Virus record (IMG/VR): IMGVR_UViG_3300025133_000751
Coordinates: 1 to 20,276 of that record
Source of the DNA: a virus
Length of the DNA: 20,276 nucleotides
Strand: one strand, 5' to 3'
This document shows positions 11,875 to 18,767 of the stretch, piece after piece. Positions within the stretch are counted from its first letter, which is position 1, and every line of letters begins with the position of its first letter. Under the pieces are notes generated by a model. The model made no database searches. It worked only from the letters and a program-made list of their open reading frames with translations, and was not told the DNA's origin. Made by a program: the position numbers and the translations under genes.

Positions 11875-11893
11875 GCCCCTCCGGGGGCCTTTT
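11875..11893 (+). terminator. Intra-operon terminator or attenuator
   Basis: GCCCC and GGGGC pair around a four-base loop and are followed by TTTT. It stands eleven bases after a stop codon and 18 bases before the next ATG, within the pL operon. Transcription of the recombination genes downstream would need read-through, antitermination or a separate promoter. Confidence 0.65.
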
Positions 11894-11910
11894 ATTCGAT
11901 AGGAGGGCCC

Positions 11911-11994
11911 ATGAATCGCGATGACGATTGGCGCCAACAGCAAGACCACGAACAGGAAGAATGGGAGCAGGAACATGGCACTACGAATCACTAA
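11911..11994 (+). CDS. Putative 27-residue acidic peptide upstream of the Sak4-like gene
   Basis: A short frame begins at ATG 11911 with the strong site AGGAGGGCCC directly upstream, better than the site of the next gene. It encodes a peptide almost wholly of Asp, Glu, Gln, Arg and His, and its last 20 bases overlap the start of the ATPase gene in another frame. It may be a real small protein or a leader whose translation couples expression of the ATPase. No homologue is recognised with certainty. Confidence 0.45.
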   Translation: MNRDDDWRQQQDHEQEEWEQEHGTTNH

Positions 11995-12874
11995 GGGCAG
12001 CGACCCGATCCAGGTTGAGCAGCTGACCGTCTGCGTCTACGCGCCCCCGGGTGTCGGCAAGACCTCGCTGGGCTTCTCCGCTGAGGCGCCGCTGCTGCTG
12101 GACTTCGACTCCGGCGCCTACCGGGCCGTAAACCGCCAGGACGCCGTACAGGTGTCCAGCTGGGAAGACGTGGCCGGCATCCATGCGGACGACCTGGCGC
12201 CCTACAAGACCGTGGTGGTAGACACCGCGGGCCGCGCCCTGGACGCCCTGGCCGCCGACATCATCCGGCGTAACCCGAAGATGGGCCGGGGCGGCGCTCT
12301 GACCCTGCAGGGCTTCGGGCAGCTCAAGAGCGAGTTTGTCGCCTGGACAAAGCTGCTGCGGTCCTTCGGCAAGGACGTGGTGCTGCTGGCTCACTCCGAC
12401 GAGCAGCGCAGCGGTGACGAAATCGTGGAGCGCCTGGATGTTCAGGGCGGCTCCAAGAACGAAATCTACAAGTGCGCCGATGCGATGGGCCGCCTGAAGA
12501 TCGTGGCTGGCGCCCGGGAGCTGAACTTCAACCCGACCGATACCGCCTTCGGCAAGAATCCGGCGCAGATGGGCGCCCTCAAGGTGCCTGACGCCAGCCA
12601 GAACGCGCACTTCCTGGCCGACGTGATCGCCGACATCAAAGAGAAGCTGAACCGGATGACCGAGGAGCAGCAGGAGATCCTCGACCTGATGGCGAAGTGG
12701 AACGATGCCGTGGCCGAAGCGGGCGACGCCGAAACCTTCACCGCCCTGGTGGCTGATGCTCAGGAAGAAGACGAGCGCGTGCGCGACCGGGTGAAGGGGC
12801 TGATCTGGAAGACCGCTCAGGCCAAGGGCTTCACGTTCGACAAGGCGGCAGGCGAGTTCAAGGAGGCGGCATGA
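11975..12874 (+). CDS. Sak4-like RecA-fold ATPase (single-strand annealing protein)
   Basis: The 299-residue product has a Walker A motif APPGVGKT at 23-30 and a Walker B segment TVVVDTAG at 79-86. It is followed by GGALTLQGFGQLKSEFVAW and VVLLAHSDEQ, the arrangement of phage AAA_24/Sak4-type ATPases related to the RecA core. These anneal or exchange single-stranded DNA with the help of a phage SSB. The next genes encode a RecB-like exonuclease and, after an inserted endonuclease, SSB, so the neighbourhood forms a recombination module. The ATG at 11975 is used because it agrees with the domain start. A longer frame from 11921 has no ribosome site. Confidence 0.88.
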   Translation: MALRITKGSDPIQVEQLTVCVYAPPGVGKTSLGFSAEAPLLLDFDSGAYRAVNRQDAVQVSSWEDVAGIHADDLAPYKTVVVDTAGRALDALAADIIRRNPKMGRGGALTLQGFGQLKSEFVAWTKLLRSFGKDVVLLAHSDEQRSGDEIVERLDVQGGSKNEIYKCADAMGRLKIVAGARELNFNPTDTAFGKNPAQMGALKVPDASQNAHFLADVIADIKEKLNRMTEEQQEILDLMAKWNDAVAEAGDAETFTALVADAQEEDERVRDRVKGLIWKTAQAKGFTFDKAAGEFKEAA

Positions 12875-13467
12875 GGGTTTCTGTCACCGACCTGGACCAG
12901 CTGCGCTACTACCAGAACAGCGACATGGAGCTGGGCGACCTGCTGGCGCGACTGCGCCGGGAGGCGCCGCCCACCCGGGCCATGGCGGCCGGCACCGCCT
13001 TTCACGACCTGCTGGAGCATAGCGCAGAGGTGGAGCTGGTCGACGTGGAGCACCAGGGCTTCCGCTTCGTGTTCGACCTGGACGCCGAGATCGCCATTCC
13101 GACGATGCGCGAAATCAAGGTGGAGAAGGTGTACCGGGTGGGCAGCACCGACGTGACCCTGGTGGGCATGGTGGACGCCATCGAGGGCGGCGCGGGCTAC
13201 GACCACAAGCTCACCGCCCGCTTCGATGCGGAGCGCTACGCGAACGCGATTCAGTGGCGCGCCTACTGCGACATCTTCGGTTGCCAGCGCTTCACCTACA
13301 ACGTGTTCGTGGCGAAAGACGAAGGCGATCGCATTCTGGTGCGCAGCTTTGAGCCGCTGACGTTCTGGGCCTACCCGGGCCTGCGGCGGGATCTGATGGC
13401 CAGCCTGCGGGGGTTCGTGGAATTCGCCCATGAGCACCTGCCCGAGCGATTCGAGCAAGCAGCTTAA
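12871..13467 (+). CDS. RecB/Cas4-like PD-(D/E)XK exonuclease
   Basis: The 198-residue product has the whole signature in order: GTAFHDLLE (H45, E49), GMVD (D102), YDHK (D111 and K113) and QWRAY (Q128 and Y132). It would resect double-stranded DNA to give the single strands used by the Sak4-like ATPase, like lambda Exo with Beta. The start overlaps the ATPase stop (ATGA), consistent with the two acting as a pair. No helicase domain is present, so it is an autonomous small nuclease. Confidence 0.88.
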   Translation: MRVSVTDLDQLRYYQNSDMELGDLLARLRREAPPTRAMAAGTAFHDLLEHSAEVELVDVEHQGFRFVFDLDAEIAIPTMREIKVEKVYRVGSTDVTLVGMVDAIEGGAGYDHKLTARFDAERYANAIQWRAYCDIFGCQRFTYNVFVAKDEGDRILVRSFEPLTFWAYPGLRRDLMASLRGFVEFAHEHLPERFEQAA

Positions 13468-13500
13468 CCGGCGCTCACCGGGGAGTGGCGGGCCTTACCC

Positions 13501-13514
13501 GCCCCCTTCGGGGG
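13501..13514 (+). other. Strong intergenic hairpin with UUCG tetraloop
   Basis: CCCC and GGGG pair around a C(TTCG)G tetraloop, with a weaker CGGG / CCCG hairpin just before it (13489-13501). There is no T run, so it is more likely an RNA-stability or processing element than a terminator. It lies in the gap between the exonuclease and the inserted HNH endonuclease. Confidence 0.4.
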
Positions 13515-13541
13515 AACTGACAACGGAGAGAGATCGAGTCT

Positions 13542-14027
13542 ATGCCGAATCATAAAGCTATCGCACGGCTACTCCTGCGCCGCCATGTAAATGATGAAAC
13601 CGGATGCTGGGAGTGGCAGGGCTGCATTCAAGGCAACGGATATGGGCGCATAAGATTTAATGGACGGACCCAATACGTGCATCGACTTTCTTTTGAGGCC
13701 CACAAGGCGCCAATTCCGGACGGGCTTGATGTTTGCCACACCTGCGATAACCGGCGCTGCTTCAACCCCGACCACCTTTTCGCCGGAACCCGCACGGACA
13801 ACATGCGAGACGCGGTACGGAAGGGCAGGCAAGCGCGAGGCGAGACGATTTCCAGGCTGCACAGAGGTGAGCTGTCCAACTTCTCGAAGCTTAAGAGACC
13901 TCAGGTAGTCGCCATCCGCGCCCTAAGGAGTAAAGGGGCCACCACTAATGAGCTCGCGACCCTGGCAAACGTGAGCGCGGACAACATGCGCCGCATTTTG
14001 CGGAACGATACCTGGAAGGAGGCATAA
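13542..14027 (+). CDS. Free-standing HNH homing endonuclease
   Basis: The 161-residue product has the HNH core [35 protein letters not shown] and TRTDNMRDA at about residues 43-92, then a C-terminal helix-turn-helix ([20 protein letters not shown]) for DNA recognition. It is the typical phage HNH homing enzyme. It is inserted between the exonuclease and SSB genes, which otherwise belong together. Its base composition is visibly less GC-rich than theirs and its ribosome site is moderate. It would cut phages lacking the insertion and so spread itself. There is no sign that it interrupts a coding frame. Confidence 0.88.
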   Translation: MPNHKAIARLLLRRHVNDETGCWEWQGCIQGNGYGRIRFNGRTQYVHRLSFEAHKAPIPDGLDVCHTCDNRRCFNPDHLFAGTRTDNMRDAVRKGRQARGETISRLHRGELSNFSKLKRPQVVAIRALRSKGATTNELATLANVSADNMRRILRNDTWKEA

Positions 14028-14030
14028 ATA

Positions 14031-14453
14031 ATGGCTCGAGGCGTTAATAAGGCAATTCTCATTGGCAATCTTTGCTCTGATCCAGAGTGCAGATTTATGC
14101 CCTCGGGAGGAGCCGTGACCAATTTCAGAATGGCGACCAGCGAACACTGGAAGGATCGGCAGACCGGCCAATCCAAAGAGAGGACAGAGTTCCACCGCTG
14201 CGTGGCCTTCAACAAGCTCGGTGAGATCTGCGGCGAGTACCTGAAGCGCGGTTCGAAGGTGTACGTGGAGGGCTCGCTGCGCACCCGCAAGTGGCAGGGG
14301 CAGGACGGGCAGGATCGCTTCACCACCGAGATCGTGCTGAGCGAAATGCAGATGCTCGACGGGCGTGGCGGCCAGAGCCAGGAGCCGGCCAATACCAGCC
14401 AGCAGCCCGCCCCGGCGGATGATTTCGATGATATGGGTTCGGTGCCTTTCTAG
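14031..14453 (+). CDS. ssb: Single-stranded DNA-binding protein
   Basis: The 140-residue product has the SSB N-terminus ([11 protein letters not shown] then DPECRF), the [11 protein letters not shown] strand and the [13 protein letters not shown] block of the OB fold. These are followed by a Gln- and Pro-rich linker and the acidic tip [11 protein letters not shown], which recruits SSB partners. It would coat single-stranded DNA during replication and annealing and is the usual partner of Sak4-type proteins. The start lies three bases after the homing endonuclease stop, with GGAGGC upstream. Confidence 0.95.
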   Translation: MARGVNKAILIGNLCSDPECRFMPSGGAVTNFRMATSEHWKDRQTGQSKERTEFHRCVAFNKLGEICGEYLKRGSKVYVEGSLRTRKWQGQDGQDRFTTEIVLSEMQMLDGRGGQSQEPANTSQQPAPADDFDDMGSVPF

Positions 14454-14461
14454 GAGTCGAC

Positions 14462-15022
14462 ATGAATATTCAGCAGCGCTGCGTGAGCGCATACCGGCAG
14501 CACAGACATCTGAAGTTGGCTGCGGAGGATGTTGGGATTCCCTGGCAAACGGTCTATGTCCATTTGCGGCGCGCCGGGGAGCCTGTAACAGGCAACAAAC
14601 TCGCCTACGGGTCCGATGCCGACAAGCTGGCCGGCCTGGGTGAGCGGCAGTTTTTGTCTTTGGTGCCTGATGCTGAGGATATGAACGGCCGCAAATTCCA
14701 AAGCAAGGTCGACTTCTACGTTCGCGGCTATTCGGTAGACGTCAAGTGTTCGACGTTGAAGTTGGGCAGCAAGGGAACAGACCGGAGGCGCTGGGCATTC
14801 TCAGTGAAGAAGCAGGAAGCGATAGCGGACTTTTTTGTTTGTTTCGGTTTCGGCGCTGACAAGGAAATAGCGGCCTGTCTGCTAATCCCCGGCGAGATTT
14901 CAAGAAGGATGACGACCATCAATCTGCCCGAGTCCGGCGGCAAATGGAGGGACTATGAAGTTGATCCCGGTTCGCTAAGGGCATTCTTCGATTCTCTGCC
15001 TCGGAAAGGGAGCCGCCCATGA
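14462..15022 (+). CDS. Helix-turn-helix protein with PD-(D/E)XK-like nuclease core
   Basis: Of 186 residues, about 16-37 form a helix-turn-helix (LKLAAEDVGIPWQTVYVHLR). The C-terminal half has E61, KVDFYV (D84) and VDVK (D93, K95), then an aromatic block KKQEAIADFFVCFGF. This order of acidic residues and D-x-K inside beta strands resembles the restriction-endonuclease fold of Hjc-type resolvases. It directly follows SSB (eight-base gap) and overlaps the next gene, so a structure-specific nuclease acting with the recombination module is plausible. The nuclease assignment is mine and rests on motif spacing only. Confidence 0.6.
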   Translation: MNIQQRCVSAYRQHRHLKLAAEDVGIPWQTVYVHLRRAGEPVTGNKLAYGSDADKLAGLGERQFLSLVPDAEDMNGRKFQSKVDFYVRGYSVDVKCSTLKLGSKGTDRRRWAFSVKKQEAIADFFVCFGFGADKEIAACLLIPGEISRRMTTINLPESGGKWRDYEVDPGSLRAFFDSLPRKGSRP

Positions 15023-15312
15023 TCCGCTACGCACTGCTACTGCTCCCCTGCGCCGCCCTGGCGGACCCGACGCTCTACGTCCAGGGCGGAATGGGCTACC
15101 AGATCGGCATGACCGAACGCTGGACTTACGAGAGCGAACGCTACTCCGGGGAATACACCATGGACCTGCCGCCCCTGGTGGGTTCGGTGGAGGCCGGCAT
15201 CAGCTACCGCAACTGGTTCATCCAGGGCCAGCACGTCAGCAGTGTGGAGACGGGCCAGGACCATGGGTTCAACGTCATCAGCGCCGGTTACCGGTGGGAA
15301 TTCGAGTTTTAG
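15019..15312 (+). CDS. Small exported beta-barrel-like protein, 97 aa
   Basis: The ATG at 15019 overlaps the previous stop. Residues 1-15 form a short signal peptide (LLLLPCAALA, cleavage before DPTL). The rest alternates polar and hydrophobic/aromatic residues in strands (TLYVQGGMGYQIG, GSVEAGISYRNWFIQGQHVS, VISAGYRWEFEF) and ends in Phe, as outer-membrane proteins do. At 97 residues it is too short for a full eight-strand barrel by itself and might oligomerise. A phage-encoded envelope protein made from pL could affect receptors or later infection. This role is a guess. Confidence 0.65.
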   Translation: MIRYALLLLPCAALADPTLYVQGGMGYQIGMTERWTYESERYSGEYTMDLPPLVGSVEAGISYRNWFIQGQHVSSVETGQDHGFNVISAGYRWEFEF

Positions 15313-15321
15313 GAGACGGCA

Positions 15322-15708
15322 ATGACTGAAATTGTAAATGCAGAAATCACCGACGCCACCATTCGCTTCGATCGCGACATATTCCTCTGCGCCCACATCG
15401 GGCTGAGCTATGGCGACAGCACATACCAGGGGTTCGGCGGTCTGGTCCTGGGCGGCAACCCGTTCGATACAACCGTGGCGGCGGCGAAGCACGCCGATCA
15501 GCCAAACATTGCGGCGGACTTCATTGGCGGAGCCATGGCTGTGGCTGGTGTCGATAGCTGGAGCAAGCTGCCCGGCCGGATCGTCCGCGTGAAGCGCGAG
15601 GACGGCTTTGGCGGCAAGATTCTGGCCATCGGCCACGCTACCAAAGATCGGTGGCTGGACCCTGCCGAGCTGCCCGCATTCAAAGCACTGGAGGCCCGCA
15701 ATGACTGA
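15322..15708 (+). CDS. Hypothetical phage protein, 128 aa
   Basis: The product begins TEIVNAEITDATIRFDRDIF and contains YGDSTYQGFGGLVLGG, both typical of a conserved pL-operon protein of gammaproteobacterial phages whose role is unknown. It is soluble and mixed alpha/beta with no catalytic motif visible. An AGGAGACGGC site precedes the ATG, and its stop lies within the start of the next gene (ATGACTGA). Confidence 0.72.
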   Translation: MTEIVNAEITDATIRFDRDIFLCAHIGLSYGDSTYQGFGGLVLGGNPFDTTVAAAKHADQPNIAADFIGGAMAVAGVDSWSKLPGRIVRVKREDGFGGKILAIGHATKDRWLDPAELPAFKALEARND

Positions 15709-17032
15709 GCAGCAGAGAGCATTCAACCCGGATCGTGCAGCGATGGCGGCGGTGTCGTCTATTGAGGAAACTATGGCGATAGGGAGGTTTGGCGCCCAGA
15801 AATCAGCCCAGATTCAGGAGATTATCGTCGACACCATCCGCGCCGCCCTCTCCCATGCCGAGGGGGAGGCGGTGCCAGTTGGCTATCTCAGCGTGCTAAG
15901 CGATGGCACGCGCATCGTCGATGCTAGGCAACAGTACGACGCACCGGAAGTTTGGCCGATCTACACCCACCCCGCGCCCCAGGTGGCGGGCCTGACCGAG
16001 ACGGCCATCAAGTCCAGCCCGGCATATCGCGCCCTGCATCGTGAGAAAGAGCACTTGCTGGGGCTGCTGAAAGATCAGGCGCCCCAGGTGGCGGTGCCGG
16101 AGAAGGTGCGTGAGTTGATCGGTGCTGTGCGCTCGGTAAACCGGTCCCGCCAGCACCAAATTAATGTTGAGGGCGACGACGAACCCTGCTTCTGGCAGCG
16201 CGGAGAATGGGTCCGTTATGTGCTGGAGTTGGCTGACGAGACCGAACAGGCCATTGCCGCCCCCACCACGCCCGCCGGGGAGCCGGCGCCTTACGAGCAT
16301 CGGGTGAACGGCTGGATGCAGGAGTGCTTCGGGCCGGAGATCAGCGGCGACATCGAGGAGCGCAACCATCGGTTCCTGGAGGAGGCCCTGGAGCTGGTCC
16401 AGTCCACCGGCTGCACAGCCGATGCCGCCCACCGCCTGGTGGACTACGTGTTCGGGCGCCCCGTCGGCGAGCCGTTTCAGGAGGTCGGCGGCGTCCGGGT
16501 GACCCTGGCAGCGCTGTGCCTCGCAAACGGCATCGACGGCGAGGCGGCGGCAGAGGCCGAACTGGCACGCATCACGCAGCCGGAAATGGTGGAGCGTATC
16601 CGCGAGAAGCAAAAGCGTAAGCCGGCGTTCGGCCCGCTGCCGGGTGTCTACCCGGAGCGCGAGGCCGGCACCGAGCAACCTGTAAGCGATCCTGATGGGT
16701 TGCCGAGCGACTGGCGCCGCGTTGTCGAGGGTGCCGCCGACATGTTGGGAGAGTCCGCAAAACAGCACCGTGGGCGAGGCGATAACGCTACCGCCTCCAT
16801 GTGTGACCGGTTCGGCGCAATGCTGCGTGATGAAATCCTGTCCGCCCCCGCCCCGGACGAGCGGGAGATAGCGGCGCTGCGGGCCGTGGGCGCTGCCGCT
16901 TGCAATTTTTGCGACTGGAACCCCTCAGACGAGACTCACCCGCATTCGGCGATTGAATTCGTGACAGTGGAATCGGCGTTGCGCGATGCCGTTCGCAGCC
17001 TCCGCGCCGGGAAGGAGGGTGAGCCGTCATGA
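15701..17032 (+). CDS. Large pL-operon protein with MazG-like domain, 443 aa
   Basis: Residues about 55-95 (GYLSVLSDGT to PIYTHPAPQ) form a short domain common in phage Ea-type proteins. Residues about 195-310 form a MazG-like helical NTP-pyrophosphohydrolase, with EERNHRFLEEALELVQ carrying the acidic metal ligands and QEVGGVRVTLAALCLANG following. The usual ExxD second motif reads EVGG here, so catalysis is uncertain, although this variant is frequent in phages. The remaining C-terminal 130 residues are helical and unrecognised. A MazG domain could adjust nucleotide or ppGpp pools. The ATG at 15701 replaces an upstream frame start that lies in the previous gene. Confidence 0.75.
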   Translation: MTEQQRAFNPDRAAMAAVSSIEETMAIGRFGAQKSAQIQEIIVDTIRAALSHAEGEAVPVGYLSVLSDGTRIVDARQQYDAPEVWPIYTHPAPQVAGLTETAIKSSPAYRALHREKEHLLGLLKDQAPQVAVPEKVRELIGAVRSVNRSRQHQINVEGDDEPCFWQRGEWVRYVLELADETEQAIAAPTTPAGEPAPYEHRVNGWMQECFGPEISGDIEERNHRFLEEALELVQSTGCTADAAHRLVDYVFGRPVGEPFQEVGGVRVTLAALCLANGIDGEAAAEAELARITQPEMVERIREKQKRKPAFGPLPGVYPEREAGTEQPVSDPDGLPSDWRRVVEGAADMLGESAKQHRGRGDNATASMCDRFGAMLRDEILSAPAPDEREIAALRAVGAAACNFCDWNPSDETHPHSAIEFVTVESALRDAVRSLRAGKEGEPS

Positions 17033-17199
17033 TTATATTGCGCCCTGAAATTCTCGACCCGGAAGATATGCCTCTTTGCCCGCTTTGCGATCAGCCGATC
17101 ATGGATTGGCAGGAGGTCGAGGTCGCGGTGGCCGGCGGGTTGAAATGTTTGGCTCACCAAGATTGTATCGAACATGTCGAGGAGCACCCCAATGACTGA
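17029..17199 (+). CDS. Small zinc-finger-like protein, 56 aa
   Basis: A 56-codon frame starts at ATG 17029, overlapping the previous stop (ATGA), and ends inside the start of the next gene (ATGACTGA). It encodes CPLC at 17-20 and, after a short beta segment, C40 with H43 and C46 (KCLAHQDC), which could bind one zinc ion. Overlaps at both ends and the filling of an otherwise empty 160-base gap support it. No function can be stated. Confidence 0.65.
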   Translation: MIILRPEILDPEDMPLCPLCDQPIMDWQEVEVAVAGGLKCLAHQDCIEHVEEHPND

Positions 17200-17542
17200 G
17201 CGCACAGACTGCCAATACGTCCGAAAATACTACGGCGTGCCAGCCGAAGTGGGCCGACGGGTCGAGGTGGCCGGCAAGCCCGGAGTGATCGCCGAGGGGC
17301 GCGGCGCCTACATAGGCGTGCTGTTCGACGAGGACGAGCCGGGCACGGTCTACCCTTGCCACCCGACGTGGCGGGTTGAGTACCAGGGCATGGGCGCCGT
17401 CCGGCAATTACCGGCCCGCCAGCGGCGCGCCAAGGCTCGGTACCAGCGGTTCCGTGAGTTCGGCGACGGCTTCGATTCATTCCGCGATTTCCTGGCCTGG
17501 GACGCCGACCCGGCCCGGTCTTGGAACGGAGGTGCATCATGA
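17192..17542 (+). CDS. Hypothetical phage protein, 116 aa
   Basis: The product has a beta-rich N-terminal half (VPAEVGRRVEVAGKPGVIAE, then YIGVLFDEDEPG) that resembles a small SH3-like barrel. Its basic C-terminal helix ends in the FDSFRDFLAWDAD block seen in many phage proteins. The role is unknown. The ATG at 17192 overlaps the preceding stop. Confidence 0.7.
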   Translation: MTERTDCQYVRKYYGVPAEVGRRVEVAGKPGVIAEGRGAYIGVLFDEDEPGTVYPCHPTWRVEYQGMGAVRQLPARQRRAKARYQRFREFGDGFDSFRDFLAWDADPARSWNGGAS

Positions 17543-17724
17543 CCGCTGAGCGCACAGACCGCGAGCTGCCGCCCGTGCCGAGCCCCAGGGTTATCCGGCG
17601 CGTCTACCCCGGCGATTATCGCTACGGTGACGTGTACGGCTACACCCGAAAGCAGATGATCGAATACGCCCGAAAGGCCGTCCGCGCCGCTGCCGCCATG
17701 GCAGAGGGAGGGGAGCATGAGTAA
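17539..17724 (+). CDS. Hypothetical phage protein, 61 aa
   Basis: The ATG at 17539 overlaps the previous stop (ATGA) and has GGAGGTGC upstream. The product has a Pro- and Arg-rich front and a C-terminal Ala-rich helix with YTRKQMIEYARKAVRAAAA. The first codons share a 14-base identity with the start of the preceding gene. Function is unknown. Confidence 0.65.
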   Translation: MTAERTDRELPPVPSPRVIRRVYPGDYRYGDVYGYTRKQMIEYARKAVRAAAAMAEGGEHE

Positions 17725-17908
17725 CTGGCACACGGCGCCGCGCTGGCGCAGGCGTCTTGAGGGCTTCCTATGCTACCAGCTCGCGGCCTTCGTCTCCCTG
17801 TTCAAGCCCGAGGCCGCTGACCGGGCCATGTACGAGACGCTGCGCGATCAATTCATCATCGTGACGGAATCGCAGCCCCACCAGGGGCGTGGGGGTGGCG
17901 ATGAGTGA
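17717..17908 (+). CDS. Hypothetical phage protein, 63 aa
   Basis: It begins at ATG 17717 with GGGAGGGGA upstream, overlapping the previous gene by eight bases. The product has a basic front (RWRRRLEG), then a mildly hydrophobic helix (FLCYQLAAFVSLF) that could be amphipathic or weakly membrane-associated, and a Gly-rich end. Not recognised. Confidence 0.6.
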   Translation: MSNWHTAPRWRRRLEGFLCYQLAAFVSLFKPEAADRAMYETLRDQFIIVTESQPHQGRGGGDE

Positions 17909-18368
17909 CGCACCGATCAAGCCCGAGGATTTCCGCCACGGCGTTAAGGTCGTGGACATCGGCGATTTGCGGGTAGCGCGCGGCCTCACGCGCCGGCCGC
18001 ACTGCACCTGTCTACACCGCAAACTGGTCTATGACACCAAAGAGCGGCGGATATGGTGCGAGGACTGCGAGTCAGAGGTGGAGCCGTTCGACGCCTTCGC
18101 TGGGCTGGTGGAATTTTTTGACGGGGCTAGCAAGAAGCTGGAGCGCCGCCAGCAGGAATTGAAGGACGCGGAGCAAGCGGCGGCCCGAAGCTTGGCGGTT
18201 AAGGCGTTGGACAAGATATGGCGCTCCCGCACAAGGGCGCCGCTCTGTCCTCACTGTGATGAGGCCCTGTTGCCGGAGGACATGACGAAAGGGCTGGCAC
18301 AGGCCAGCCGAGAGCTTATCCGAGCGCGTCGCCGCAAACAGGCCGCCCAGCGCGGCAGGGAGGAATGA
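17901..18368 (+). CDS. Zinc-ribbon phage protein with coiled coil, 155 aa
   Basis: Visible features are an N-terminal His/Cys cluster (HCTCLHRK, then WCEDCE) forming one zinc site, a central coiled coil (ASKKLERRQQELKDAEQAAA) and a second CPHCDEALLP pair near the end, followed by a very basic tail. The family is widespread in prophages and its role is unknown. The ATG at 17901 overlaps the preceding stop and has GGGGGTGG upstream. The GTG/ATG further upstream was not used. Confidence 0.72.
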   Translation: MSDAPIKPEDFRHGVKVVDIGDLRVARGLTRRPHCTCLHRKLVYDTKERRIWCEDCESEVEPFDAFAGLVEFFDGASKKLERRQQELKDAEQAAARSLAVKALDKIWRSRTRAPLCPHCDEALLPEDMTKGLAQASRELIRARRRKQAAQRGREE

Positions 18369-18766
18369 TGGACGGAAAGCTGTACGCCACGCGCGACATC
18401 ATCGGCCAGGGCGAGTTCTACACCCGCCACGTCATGGCGATGACCGCTGAGGGCTTGCACGACAAATCGAGCATCGCGGCGGAGCTGGCGCACCGAGACC
18501 GGTATATTGCCGAGCTCGAGCGGGCGGGCGCCTTGACGCGAGACATGCTTGTGAATGCCGATAACGTGGCAAGGGCCGCGCAGACGGACTATTACAAGGC
18601 CCGGCGGCGTATCGCCGAGCTGGAGCGGGTATTGCGCGAAGCCACCGACGACCTGGAATCCGAAATCGAGGCGAGGCGACCTGGCGAACTGGACCGCCGT
18701 ATCGAGAACGACCTGGACATCGTTCGGGAGGCCCGCGCCCTGCTCACCCAGGAGGGAGGAGGCTGA
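18365..18766 (+). CDS. Coiled-coil phage protein, 133 aa
   Basis: The first 35 residues include HVMAMTAEGLHDKSSIAAEL, a block typical of a common phage protein. From about residue 40 the sequence is a long charged coiled coil (HRDRYIAELERAGAL, then RRRIAELERVLREATDDLES). Two adjacent ATG codons occur at 18365 and 18368, and the first overlaps the previous stop. It has no catalytic motif and its role is unknown. Confidence 0.7.
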   Translation: MMDGKLYATRDIIGQGEFYTRHVMAMTAEGLHDKSSIAAELAHRDRYIAELERAGALTRDMLVNADNVARAAQTDYYKARRRIAELERVLREATDDLESEIEARRPGELDRRIENDLDIVREARALLTQEGGG

Positions 18767-18767
18767 A

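Noticed and set aside
12817-13458. A 213-codon minus-strand frame
   Set aside because: It is exactly antisense to the RecB-like exonuclease, whose catalytic motifs are all present on the plus strand.
13501-13514. Hairpin as an intrinsic terminator
   Set aside because: The stem is strong but no T run follows, and coupled genes continue downstream, so it is listed only as a structural element.
15976-16093. Repeated CGCCCCAGGTGGCGG in the MazG-like gene
   Set aside because: The two copies encode similar AP-Q-V-A linkers on the same frame. This fits a low-complexity linker and needs no further explanation.
15896-16768. A 290-codon minus-strand frame
   Set aside because: It is antisense to the MazG-like gene, has the Leu/Arg/Gln/His-rich composition of a reverse-strand shadow, and lacks a ribosome site.
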